Source of the DNA: Neostapfia colusana
Lineage: Eukaryota > Streptophyta > Magnoliopsida > Poales > Poaceae
Assembly: GCA_030760725.1 (NCBI GenBank)
Contig: JASWHV010000013.1
Location: 36,676,699-36,740,698, forward strand
Direction of reading: 5' to 3'
Length of the DNA: 64,000 bases
Below, piece after piece: positions 9,504 through 19,512 of the stretch. The notes beneath the pieces are model-generated. The model worked only from the letters and a program-made list of their open reading frames with translations. It had not been told where the DNA came from and ran no database searches. The stretch's first letter is position 1. Every line of letters begins with the position of its first letter. The position numbers were made by a program, and so were the translations under genes.

Positions 9504-11910
9504 TGCGCCGGCCGGGGGCCGGGTCGCCGGATGCGGTGACGGGGAGCCTGGTCAGCTGGCAGTGGGGACGGGCGTTCAGCGGAGTGATGGGGACGACGAG
9601 CGGCGTGGGGCCTAATGGGCGGCGAGTGCCGAGTGGGGTCCGGCTCGATCGCACCGTCTTCACGTGCACGGTAAGAAGTGTCGATCCCGTTACGCGAAAG
9701 GAGCGCTCGCTTTGCACGTAAAGGTGGGAGTCGGGCGGTGCCGGGCGGCACGGCTTTCGGCCAATTTGGCCCGAGGCTCCAAAGCACGTTGGGTCTTTTC
9801 GAATTAGTTTGACAGTCATGAAATTAAAAAAAATGGTCCGAGCATGTCACGTGGTCTGAAGGGTCAATTTCGGGCCGTGCGAGACCCAAGCAAAGCTTGT
9901 TTATTGTGTTAGAAAAATTCAGTAACATAAAAAAATCAAAAAATCTAAAAAAAGGTTGGGGTTTCAGTAAGCTAAATTATATGTGTGAATTTCACATTCA
10001 AAAACATCATACATTGATAGGACAACAAAACAAATAGAAGAGTACTTTTGCATATGATGATATGGAGAATTTGCAGTTTTTTCAAGCATATGAATCATAA
10101 ATCCACAACATATATTTGTAGTTTTTCAAGCACCACGGCTTTGGGAGCCGGAGCCGCGGGTATGACATGATACCAACACTTTCTTCAAGTAGGAAGCATC
10201 TCCAAAACTCCAATACAAATGGTGTGGCAATGGGCAGGCGACAGTGTGGTCTGCCCGTCAGCAAGGCTGGGTGCGGCATGGTCTGGCCGTGGGTGGGCGA
10301 GGCGGTGCGCGCGGGTGGGCGGGTGGGGGGCAGCGCGGGGGTCTAAACCTATCCCTAATGGGACAGGCGCGTGGGCTGTTTTGAATCATTAGATTTTCGG
10401 GCTAATACGGGCCGATGGGCCATTTCGTACCGACGGGCTCATTTTGGGCCTTACCGGCCCGAGCACGGCCCGAAATTCTATTTCATGCTGGGTCGCCCGA
10501 CCTCGCCAAACCCGGGCACGGCACGGTCCAAAATTTTGTGTCGGCCCGGCCTGAAATGGTTTTCGTGCCTTTTCATGCCTGGGTCATGCCGGCCCGTCGT
10601 GCTTTGGCCCGCCCGGATTTGGCCCGGTCCAAGTCCCACCTCTATTTGCATGATGTCTTGCGGGTCAACTGAAACAAGCAGCCCGCTATGCATTGAGAGG
10701 GAATTATTAAAGTTTATGAAATTGCATCCGAAATTCCGTAGAGCAACTTCATACCCCCTCAATCCTCAACCTGCTGTGGTTAGGATTCGGGACTTGCTCA
10801 CCATTGTGTAGGAGCGTCAACAATGTGCACTTTTATGTATAGTGTGTAAGGATGGCATGTGTGTGACAGGATAACAAAGGCTTCAGCTTGGGAGCGTTCT
10901 TCAAACAAAGACGAGGTGGAGTAGAGAGCCGAGGAGAATATCAAGGAAAAAGAAGGTATGATGAGTCTAGAGATAGAGTGTAGAATTGTGCTTTACCGTG
11001 GAGCAAAATTAGAGAGTCACCGTAGTATATGGTGATAATCAATAAGGTACAGTGAGCTTGAGAATATAGCTGCCAACCTAAATTTGATATGGGCGAGGTC
11101 ATTGTAAGTTACGGTGCATAGAGTAACAATTAAAGTTATAGCTTTTGAATCGTCATATGTTACGGTGGGTTGCTTATCGGAAGTTATGGTAAGGTCATTG
11201 TATGTTACGGTGGTTGTTATGGTGACTATTTTGATATTACTTTTGAGCAACGAGTAGTTGATAATTGGTACACTATATATAATCATTTTACGTCCTGTGG
11301 GTATGGGTGGTAAATGGGCTGTCTCACGGGTCATTTCACAATTTATTTTAGCTTTTATTGAATATTAGTTTAAAATAAATATAAATTTGGCCCGACTCTA
11401 ATCCGATCTGGCTCTTCACATTATTAGTTCATTTTTGGGCCTTTTATCAGTCCTACCTATGGGGGCTCACTTGACTAATATAAGATGTGGAAGAACCTAA
11501 TAGGAGCCAAAGGAAATAAAGACTTCTAGTACTTGAGAGAGTAGGGCATCCATTCACTTCTATGCTTAGTGTGGCTGTAAAAAAGATCGTAGGCCGTTAC
11601 TCTCTTTGTCTTATAGCAAGACATAAGCTGGTTCAAAGTTGGTGGTACTTATAATGAAGATACTGGAAGTCTTCATAAGTTTGTATAGGTTTCAAAAAGG
11701 CATCAGTAGTGAGCGCCCATGACTTCATAAAGAAGGTGAAGTGTGTCGAAGGAAGGGCACATTACCTTGCAGGATAGCGACACATGCTCGTGACTCCACT
11801 AAGAGAGTGACACATTCTCTCAGAGGATATCACCGTCGAGCGGCCAAAGGAGTCCAAGCTCTAACGATAGTGACCCAATGTGTACTAGGAGAGGGTGTCA
11901 TCTTTCTAAG
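9504..11910. other. Upstream region of the XEG113-like exon and unrecognised intergenic DNA
   Basis: 9504-9790 is GC-rich and probably holds the minus-strand 5' untranslated region and promoter, but no clear TATA box was seen. About 10360-10650 is full of GGCCCG-type motifs (GGCCCGAGCACGGCCCG and variants), a pattern common in grass repeats whose family I cannot name. 11095-11225 contains several spaced copies of GTTACGGTG. 11400-11460 again has GGCCCGACTC-like bases. I see no gene here. Confidence 0.5.
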
Positions 11911-13450
11911 TGTAGGATCGAAAGACACCGGATCGGCTATCAGAGGAGTGTGAAGAATAGATAATGCAAAATTTTCAGCTGAAGACTCGCCCTCAAATAA
12001 AAATTTGTATGTTTAAAAACACATATGTGAGAGTAAGTTATTTGAAATCAAACATGATTAGAACTTTATAGATAGTAGAGAAACGAGTTAGAAAGCCAAC
12101 ACAACAATAATGTCATTAATAGGTTGAGTAAAATTCAAGTTATACTAAACAATGTGATCAAAGGTCAGTTGGATCTATCCAAGCGAAGAACCAATTTGTT
12201 ATGTTAAAAAAATCTCAAGCGGCGTGTGGACCGTGTCTCTAACGACCTTAACAACTTCACAGGAGATATATAATCAAGTTGTGAACCCAACATAAAAAAA
12301 TCAAGTCAATTGGATGTGTAGAACAAAAGTTAATAACAAAAGATTTGGAACACCATTTGACATGCCTCAAACATCTTCATACGACATCATTCTTGATCCA
12401 AACATGTTGCATGACAACTTTGATCATCTCAACCACAATTCCTTCTAAATTTGATTGTTAAATCTCAACTTCTCACTAAGTTTAATTCAAGTATCACCAT
12501 CACAAGCCATGTCTTGAGCTCAAGTAAAATCTGCACATGAGAAAACAACCAATTCTTCGCAAGCACAAGTTTGAAACTTGATTGTCGTTAGTTCAAACAA
12601 AAACACTTTGTATGACAGCATCACACAAATATGTTGCTCACATTCAAACAATCCAAACTAACATAAGAAATTAAAAAATCGGTCTATAGGCACCAATAAT
12701 ACTCTTCTACACATCAAATACAAGTTTAATATGTCCCATGTCGTACCACACATCAAGTATCACGTGAATGGTAAAAACTTTACATGAAACTCTCAAATAA
12801 AACACCCATTATGAATGTATTCAGCACAGTTAGGTTTCAACAACTCACTTAAAACACCCATTTAGCAAGTTATGATCTCAGTACTATTTCAAACCTCGAA
12901 AGCATGATAAATGTTATTGTCTTTTTCTTAATATTAAAAATATAAAAATTATATAAACTTTGTAAGAGATTACATGCAACATCCGCCTTATGCTAAACAA
13001 CTAAGCCAAGCCTATGTCAATAAATACTTAGAAATTAAGGATATAATTTTATTAATACACAACTACTTTCAAGTTCACATCTAAGTGCAATGAAAAGCAA
13101 TATCAAAAGAAATGTGATGCATGCATAGTCTCTTGATTTTTCTAGTTTTTACTTTAATCATAAGAGCGTAGCATGTGGGCTGTTGTATGTCTAATTTCTC
13201 AACAATGAAAGCACTTGTGAGGATGCAACAAGATTAAAACAACAAAGAAAGTCTGATCATGACTAGATTTAGGGCAAGTATCTATTCCAATTGATAGTCA
13301 TAGCCAAAACTAAAAAAATGTATAAACATAAGCGAATGTAGTATGGAACTTTCAACATGCACAAGAATTAGAAAGTTACATATGTATGAAACACTATGCT
13401 CATATTATTTTTAACTTCAGCTTAACACTAGGCTTCCCAAGTATCAAAAG
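11911..13450 (-). mobile_element. 3' LTR of a degraded SIRE/Maximus-like copia element (minus strand)
   Basis: The left edge TGTAGGATCGAAAGACACCGG resembles the inner end of grass SIRE/Opie-type LTRs (on the minus strand, an end just before the primer site). The right edge abuts the minus-strand purine run TTGAGGGGGAG at 13451-13461, so the LTR start in element sense is near 13450. The interior is AT-rich and not coding. The partner LTR was not found at the other end of the element. Exact edges are uncertain. Confidence 0.55.
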
Positions 13451-13457
13451 CTCCCCC

Positions 13458-13925
13458 TCAATTCAAGTCATGAGGGTTCATAACCCTTAGTTTATTATAA
13501 ATGTAAGAGAAAAGAGTAAGATGTAAAGATTTTGTGAAAATACCAGCTAATTGTTGTTCAATATCTACATGGTGGAACATAATTTTTCCTTTTTTCAATA
13601 TTATCATGAATGAAGTGATACATAACATTAATGTGCTTAGTTCAATGGTGCATGAGGTTTTTAGCAATGTAAATAGCACTAGTGTTGTCACAAAATAGTG
13701 GAACACTATCTAGATCAACCCCATACTACTTAGGTCTTTGAATAATTCAAACAATTTGAGAACAAGCGCTAGCAACAGCTATATATTCAGATTTGATCAT
13801 GTATTGTGCAACTGAACTTTGTTTTTTAGAGTACCAAGCAACAAGTGAAGTATCAAAGAAATGACAAACATCTGAAATACCTTTTATATCAATCCTACAA
13901 CCCCCAAAATCAGGATAAAAAAGCT
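13458..13925 (-). pseudogene. Copia RNase H remnant (minus strand)
   Basis: Reading the minus strand gives an RNase H: YPDFGGCRID at the start, SLVAWYSKKQSSVAQ, SEYIAVASACSQIVW, PLFCDNTSAIYIAK, TKHINVMYHFIHDN, HHVDIEQQLAGIFTKSL, ending VMNPHDLN. This is the Ty1-copia RNase H pattern. It carries several stops (including TGG-to-TGA after SQIVW) and a frameshift at an A-rich run near 13588. The purine tract follows at once. Confidence 0.85.
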
Positions 13926-14341
13926 TTCAAGGTAACGGTTGAGAAAGAAGAAACAAAAACACTAAATTATTGAGTTCCTGACGTCCCTTAGTATCCTTTT
14001 GACGACTTAACGATGTGTTGCACGTGAAAAACTTGGAATCATGGTTGTTGAATATTTTAACTTCAAGTAATCACAAACATACCTTTTTTTCATCCTCCTG
14101 AAAAAGCATATACTCCCACTAGATATATGAACTTGAATTTCACAAAAATTGAATGCATGACTGTCCAAATTGTTGAGATATATTGGTTGTTCTTAAGCAA
14201 TCTTATGTAACAGTTGTAGTTGAAACATCTTCAACGTATCAACTTTTCTCCCCGGGTTGCACAAGCAATGGAGGAGAACTAGACTTCTTGTATTCGAATA
14301 CAAGTTGAAACCATCCGTAGTTGTTTTAGCTCAAAAGTTTC
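13926..14341 (-). mobile_element. Copia internal sequence, non-coding remnant
   Basis: Sequence between the RNase H remnant and the Tat-type insertion. It shows no long reading frame. If the insertion is removed, it joins the sequence at 22418 onward. The copia element is then left with gag and RNase H but no integrase or most of reverse transcriptase, meaning a large older internal deletion. Confidence 0.45.
14337..14341. repeat. Target-site duplication GTTTC, left
   Basis: GTTTC immediately precedes the LTR at 14342 and is repeated exactly at 22418-22422 after the second LTR, as expected for a gypsy integration with 5-bp staggered ends. Confidence 0.9.
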
Positions 14342-14649
14342 TGTCGAAGTGTGCGATCGACACTTCCCCCGGGCCTGCACGAGGCAGCCCACGGAGGTTC
14401 TTTTTTCGGAGGGGCTAGTTCCTAGCGGAGAGCTTGCGCGAATGGACGAGTTAGTGAGAGCTTGACACGGGAAGTTTTACGTGGTTCAGGCCGCCGGAGC
14501 GTAAAACCCTACGTCCACGGCGAGCTATGGAGCTCGCTGTATTGCTTGCTGCTCAGGGTCGGGGGCCTGAGCTTGGGGGTGAGTTACAGCTTGAGAGTGT
14601 ATGGCTAGCGTATGAGTTGCAGAATGCGAACCCTTGCTATCGACGCCTA

Positions 14650-14678
14650 CCCGAGCCTCTTATAGTCCAAGGCTCGGG
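14650..14678 (-). promoter_or_regulatory. LTR TATA box inside an inverted repeat
   Basis: The minus-strand TATA box CTATAAG sits in a 13-nt spacer between perfect 8-bp arms CCCGAGCC (14650-14657) and GGCTCGGG (14671-14678). The same structure is at 21627-21655 in the right LTR, which is the one that would drive the element's own transcript. Confidence 0.6.
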
Positions 14679-15066
14679 CGGCTTACAAGGGAAGCCGGGA
14701 CCCGACAGGTGGTCCCGGGAAGATTTTCTATTATCTACCGTATCTGTAGTTATACCGGTGGTTGCCTCCGGTCGAATGCTTCTGAGTCTTCCTTTTGCCG
14801 CCCTGCCCATGCCGTGCGCTAGTCGTAGTGGTTGATGACGGCGCAGGCGGCATGGGATGTCTTGTCGCGGCGTTTATTACCTGGCAGGTTCTGACACCGC
14901 GCGCCAGTCTGTGATGCGACTGGGCGCAACGGCACCTGACAGACGCGTGCTCCGCGTCTCCGCGTCTTGGGAAGGCGCGGGCCTTGAATACCTTGTACGG
15001 GCAAGGTGATGGGCGCCTTTACGCCCGCTGCCTACCGCTCGGGGGCAGGCAGCACCGTTCTTCCAG

Positions 15067-15390
15067 CCACGTGGTGGGTCCGGAGCTCTTCTCTGAGGAG
15101 AGGGAGGTCCGGCCCCGCTGGTCGCGTGGCGCCTTCGAACCTCTCTTCCGCGGAGGGGGAGGTCCGACTTCTGCATGCCACATGGCGGGCCCGGAGCTCT
15201 CCTCTGAGGGGAGGGAGGTCCGGCCTCGCTGGACGCGTGGCGTCTTCGGACCTCTCTCCCGCGGAGGGGGAGGTCCGGCTTCTGTATGCCACATTGCGGG
15301 CCCGGAGCTCTCCTCTGAGGAGAGGGAGGTCCGGCCCCGCCAGACGCGTGGCGCCTTCGGAGCTCTCCCTGCGGAGAAGGGCGAGCACCT
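15067..15390. repeat. Three 111-bp tandem repeats in the left LTR
   Basis: Units begin at 15067, 15178 and 15289 with CCACGTGG or a mutated form, and each carries GGAGCTC and GGGAGGTCCGG. The right LTR has the same three units from 22044, 22155 and 22266, all with an intact CCACGTGG G-box. In the left LTR only the first unit keeps it; the others read CCACATGG and CCACATTG. Confidence 0.9.
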
Positions 15391-15440
15391 TAGGCATTTT
15401 ACCCTGTGCGCGGGGGTACCCCATATCTCAGGTACCGACA

Positions 15441-15457
15441 GTGGCCCCCGGGCCCAT
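15441..15457 (-). other. Polypurine tract of the Tat-type element
   Basis: On the minus strand the bases before the left LTR read GGGCCCGGGGGCCAC directly before TGTCGG. This is the place and composition expected of a Tat-type plus-strand primer. Confidence 0.6.
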
Positions 15458-15931
15458 CTCGGGGGAGATAGCGAGCCCGAGGTGGGACCTCCGTCTCTTC
15501 CGATCCGCGCACTTTCTCTAAGTCCCGACTTGACCGTTGCCGGAGCACGAACGGCCGCCGGGTCGTGAGAGCGTGCGTCCACTTGATGATTGCTTTTACT
15601 GCGGCGGTTCCCAAGGCTGCCACTTCTGCACGTTGCGGCGCTTTCTTCGGGAACCGCCAATGGGCCTTGTTGGCCCATCTTCTTAGGAGACTGACTCCAT
15701 GACCCCACCGCTTTAGCTAAGCGGCTTGGGCCCATCCGTCATCGGCACTCGGTCTAGGAACCGAAGCGGTTGCGGGTACGGGGTATTCGAAGAGTTCCGA
15801 ATCGCTTGGAACTGCACCGGGAAGCTTTTTAGAGGGGGTTTCACCCACGTTGTAGCTTCCCTTCGCACTTCTCTGCGCTTCTTCTTGAACTCTTGCACTT
15901 TTGCTTTCTTGCCTTTGGGCTCTCCCTTGCC

Positions 15932-17662
15932 ATGGCTTCCAACCCGCTACCAGAGAAGAAACGCGCCCGATCTCCTCCAGCAACGGCGCCGGTGCCAAGT
16001 CGGGATTCTGGGGTGCCTGACACTCCCTCCGGTGGCGACTTGAAGAGGCCCCGGGCTGATGTGCTAGGGGAAGCCTCTGTGGCGCCCCCTGTTCCGCCAG
16101 TCCAAGCGACTGCGGAGCGGTCGTCGGAGTCGGTAGCCGGCTCTGGAAATCCTACCCCGGCTCGGAAGTCGGGGTTCAGAGCCCGCTGGAGTGTCCGCGC
16201 TTCCCGGCCTTCCCCGTCTTGCGGGGAATCTGTGCCGATGCGCTCGGAGCCAGGGGCGACTGCTGCGGCCTCCAGGCCAACGCGGACTTCTCGTATTCCG
16301 GTGTGCCCGGACTCCGCGGCGGCGCCGTCTCTTCCTGCCGAGACGGTTACCGCGGCCCCCGAGCCAGCACAGGTTGATCCTGCACTAGGCGGCCTGGCTT
16401 CTTCTCCAGCTCCGTCTTCCCCGGCTCGTCCCCCTCCTCAGGTCAAGGAGCCTGAAGCTGAAGAGAGCCCGGTTGGCCCGGCTGCTAGGGCTGCTGGGCC
16501 AGTTTCTCCTGATCGGCGTCTTGTCTCGGCAGCTGGCGCGCCGGCTCTTCCCAAGGACGAGGTAATGGAGGAGGTCGGGGGGACTGCCCCAGCTTCTGTT
16601 GCTCCATTGCCTCTGGCGGACGCCTTCGCGCTCGCCGAGTCGAGTGTCCGGCAGGTCTTGGCTGCACTAGGACGCGAGCGGGAGGAGTATACGGTTGAAC
16701 GGGACCGCCTCCTCACTTGGGGGAACCTTTTGCGGGAGAGGACCGCGAAGGTTAAGAGCGAGCTCGACTCCAGGCGGGAGTTGCTCGACTTCCGGGAAAC
16801 GCTCGTCGACCGGATGAAGCGGGCTGTTGACCGCATGGACACCCAGTCGCGGCGGATCAACAGGGAGGCCCTGGAGGCTCACGCCCGGGCCGAAGAGAGC
16901 CTCTCAGCTGCTGTGGAAATACGGCAGCGGTTGGAGCGCCGCGAACTCGCCGTTGAGGAGCGGGAGCGTTCCGTGGCAGCTGAGGCAGAGAGGGTCGCCG
17001 CGCAGCTGGCTGCGGGCGAAGATGACCTCCGAGCTCGGATGGAGGAACTGGAGATTCTGAAGGCAGACCTCGACTTGAGGGATGAACAGGTCTCCCATGA
17101 TCGCCGGGCGGTCTTGGACCGCGAGTTGACTGCCGGCTTCAGGGCCGCTGAGTTGGAGCGGCTAGCCGAGACCCTCCGCCTTCGGGAGAGTTCCCTAGCG
17201 GCCCAGGAGAAGGAATTCTCCGAGAGGAACCTGGAGGCTCTGCGGGCGGCCCGCCGCGAGGTGGAGGAGCTCTCAGCCCTACGGTCCTCCGAGGCCCTTG
17301 CGGTCTCAGGCTTCGTGGATCGGGCGGGGTCCGCCCTGATCCCTCTTGGTTTCAGTCCGGTGAGAGCCGCAACTCCCGCATTGCAGGTGGCAGAGGTGAT
17401 CCCTGCATTGGAGTCGATCGGCGCCAAGCTGGACAGACTCGACTCGGTGGTCGCCAGCGAGCTTGAAGCCGAGGGCCGCGGCTTGGCTTTAGAGGTTGCC
17501 TCGCATGTGCTGGCATGCTTCAAGAGCCGCGACCCCTCTTTCTCACTGGAGCCAGCAAGAGAGGGCCCAGCCACGGAGCGGGAGGAGGCTGCCAGGGCTG
17601 AAGTCGCGGATGTGGCCGCCCTTGTAGCAGCAAGGTTCCGGCGAGAGCCGGGTGGTCCTTAG
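15932..17662 (+). CDS. Antisense ORF of the Tat-type element, coiled-coil protein of unknown function
   Basis: This intact 576-codon frame lies on the strand opposite to gag. I take the start at 15932 because it has the strong context GCCATGGC; the frame opens 13 codons earlier. Residues 1-230 are low-complexity, rich in Pro, Ala, Ser and basic patches such as EKKRARS and LKRPRAD that could be nuclear signals. About 235-445 is a long charged coiled coil (for example ERRELAVEERERSVAAEAERV). The C-terminus (LEAEGRGLALEVASHVLACF, then EEAARAEVADVAALVA) looks like a conserved domain. From memory it resembles the C-terminal part of grass proteins annotated as putative gypsy-type transposon proteins, without their usual N-terminal domain. 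Additional ORFs, some antisense, are known in Tat elements. Its role is unknown. Confidence 0.75.
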   Translation: MASNPLPEKKRARSPPATAPVPSRDSGVPDTPSGGDLKRPRADVLGEASVAPPVPPVQATAERSSESVAGSGNPTPARKSGFRARWSVRASRPSPSCGESVPMRSEPGATAAASRPTRTSRIPVCPDSAAAPSLPAETVTAAPEPAQVDPALGGLASSPAPSSPARPPPQVKEPEAEESPVGPAARAAGPVSPDRRLVSAAGAPALPKDEVMEEVGGTAPASVAPLPLADAFALAESSVRQVLAALGREREEYTVERDRLLTWGNLLRERTAKVKSELDSRRELLDFRETLVDRMKRAVDRMDTQSRRINREALEAHARAEESLSAAVEIRQRLERRELAVEERERSVAAEAERVAAQLAAGEDDLRARMEELEILKADLDLRDEQVSHDRRAVLDRELTAGFRAAELERLAETLRLRESSLAAQEKEFSERNLEALRAARREVEELSALRSSEALAVSGFVDRAGSALIPLGFSPVRAATPALQVAEVIPALESIGAKLDRLDSVVASELEAEGRGLALEVASHVLACFKSRDPSFSLEPAREGPATEREEAARAEVADVAALVAARFRREPGGP

Positions 17663-19512
17663 GACTTGCTTTTCCCCTTTTTTTTTATCGAGTCTGTAGT
17701 CCAGCTCAAGGAGCCTTGCTTAATTTGACTCTCTTGGATACTTGTGTCTGTGATGCTTTTCCCTCCTTCTTGGCTTTGCCTGGCTGAGTCCTTAGCTCCG
17801 CAAGGTACTCAGAGGCCATTTCCAATCTCGGAGCTTCGCACAGACACCCCCCCGGGTCCTAACCGTGTTAGGGGCCCCCGGAAGTCTCCGAACCTCGCCC
17901 TATGGGGGGCTCCAAATCTACCGGCCACGTGGTGGGTCCGGAGCTCCTCCTCAAGAGGCGGGAGCTCCAGTCATATTTGACACGTAGGGCTTTCGGAGCC
18001 CTCCCGCTGAGGGGGAGGTCTGGTTCCTGCCTGCCACGTGGCGAGCCCGGAGCCCTCCTCAAGGAAGGAGAGAGTTCCGGGCCTGCTGGACACGTGGGGC
18101 CCTCGGGCCCCGCCCCTGCTGGAGGGGCTGGTCCCGGTCCTTCCAGTCCCAGGCCGGTGTAGCTGGTAGCTCCTTTCCCCCCGCTTCATGCAGCCCCTGT
18201 TGCCGTAACCTGAAGGTCCTGCACACAGGTAGAGGAAACGTAACTCTCCTCGGGGGGTCCTCCCCTCCTGTCTCCTAGTCTTATCTGTCTTATGGTCCTG
18301 GCCCGCTATACGGGGCTTGGGCAATTCTGTGCACGAGGCGCCGGAGCTCCGGCTCCCTCCGAGGTCCGGGTACGGCCGTCCGATCCCTAGTACCGGGCCA
18401 TGCGTTGGGGAAGCAGGGTGCACGCGCTTTGGGTTCATGACCAGGCAAAGCGGACGTACTCCCCTGGACCTCCGGAGAGCAGGATGCGCATGCTTTGGGC
18501 TCTGGGCCGGCTAAGCTGGATACGCACCCTGGACCCCCCATGCACAACGCTGGCCTTTCCTGGAGGTGACCAACTGACACCGCAACACCTGACTGGGGGA
18601 GGCCCGAGAGACTCACTCGGCCATCAGCAGGTGCCTCAAGCGCAACCGCCTTCGGGAGGTTAGCAAATGCCGACTATGGATGAGCGCAGGAGAGGGGGAG
18701 CTAGACGTATGATGAACATACAGAGATAGTGCGATCATAAAAATTAATGCATAATTTAAATGAGCGCATGAGAAGGAGCTAAGTAGAACAGGTCTCTGTA
18801 CTCGCGCCCATAGGTGGAATTCTGGCTGTTCGTGGGGGCAATGTTCCGCCTCGTCTACAAGGGAAGCAAGACTCTACGCGCTTAGGGTCGGAACCAGGCT
18901 AAACTGGACGTAGTCCTGTACCGTCCCTTGAGACTTAGCTACCCCAAGATCTGTTCCTAAGTTCTATGGGGTCTATTACAGAAGTGAATAACCCTGTTCT
19001 ACCGATGCTCAGTAAGTAGGACTTACAGTGTTGCTCCATGGCAAGGATTTTTGGGAACGGATCCCACTCTCGGTTGAAAGGCATGTGTACCTGGGGCGGC
19101 AGCTTTCATGATTCGGAAGGGACCTTCCCTGCTGGGGGAGAGCTTATGGGTCCTTCTTGGAATACAGCGTGCCGCTTCACCAGGCTGCCTTCTTGCGGGC
19201 CCCCGTCGCGTCTGGTTCTTTGGCGGTAGTGCTTAGAGCATTAGCCGAGACCGTGCGTTGTGGGGTGTTCCCTGCAAGCTGAGTCTTGTCGAAGTTGTTG
19301 TCTTCACGCTGGATCAGGTCCTGCGTGGCTTCTCTCCGGGGCCCCCGGGGAGTTCTCCCCTTCTGGCTAAGGCCTTCAAGGGGTAGGTGAACCCGGGCTC
19401 GCCTTGGATGACCTAAGGCGTCTCCCCCTTCTGGCAAGGCCTTCAAGGGGTTGACGGACCCTAGGCGGCCCCCGAGAGGTATGTTCGAGGCACGGAGGCG
19501 TGCCGCAGCTGG
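17663..19512. other. Non-coding spacer of the Tat-type element with internal repeats
   Basis: It lies between the convergent antisense ORF and gag. 17925 to about 18140 holds two 109-bp units starting CCACGTGG that resemble the LTR tandem repeats. 18410-18540 holds two imperfect repeats of about 63 bp (GCAGGGTGCACGCGCTTTGGG and GCAGGATGCGCATGCTTTGGG). The phrase CCTTCTGGC(TA)AAGGCCTTCAAGGGGT occurs near 19358 and 19426. No pol motif was found in any frame. Confidence 0.7.

Larger units (their letters stand above)
14342..15440 (-). repeat. Left LTR (3' LTR in element sense), 1099 bp
   Basis: It starts TGTCGAAGTG and ends ACCGACA. A TATA box (minus strand CTATAAG) is at 14659-14665, and three 111-bp repeats fill 15067 to about 15390. 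Most differences from the right LTR are transitions, several at CpG sites. Confidence 0.95.

Noticed and set aside
8732..9787. A 351-codon minus-strand ORF longer than the XEG113-like exon
   Set aside because: It is in another frame, Ser/Pro/Arg-rich as expected from GC-rich shadow reading, has no domain, and runs through the splice donor.
14527..14835. A 102-codon ORF repeated at 21504-21812 as a possible gene
   Set aside because: Both copies lie inside the Tat LTRs on the non-sense strand; repetition is explained by the LTR pair and no conserved motif is seen.
15019..15735. Long overlapping ORFs on both strands across 15000-15700 and 22000-22430
   Set aside because: They are produced by the 111-bp GC-rich tandem repeats, whose length is a multiple of three, so open frames arise without coding.
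16879..17574. 231-codon minus-strand ORF opposite the antisense coiled-coil ORF
   Set aside because: Ser/Arg/Ala-rich mirror of the coiled-coil codons; shorter and without motifs, so the plus-strand frame is preferred.
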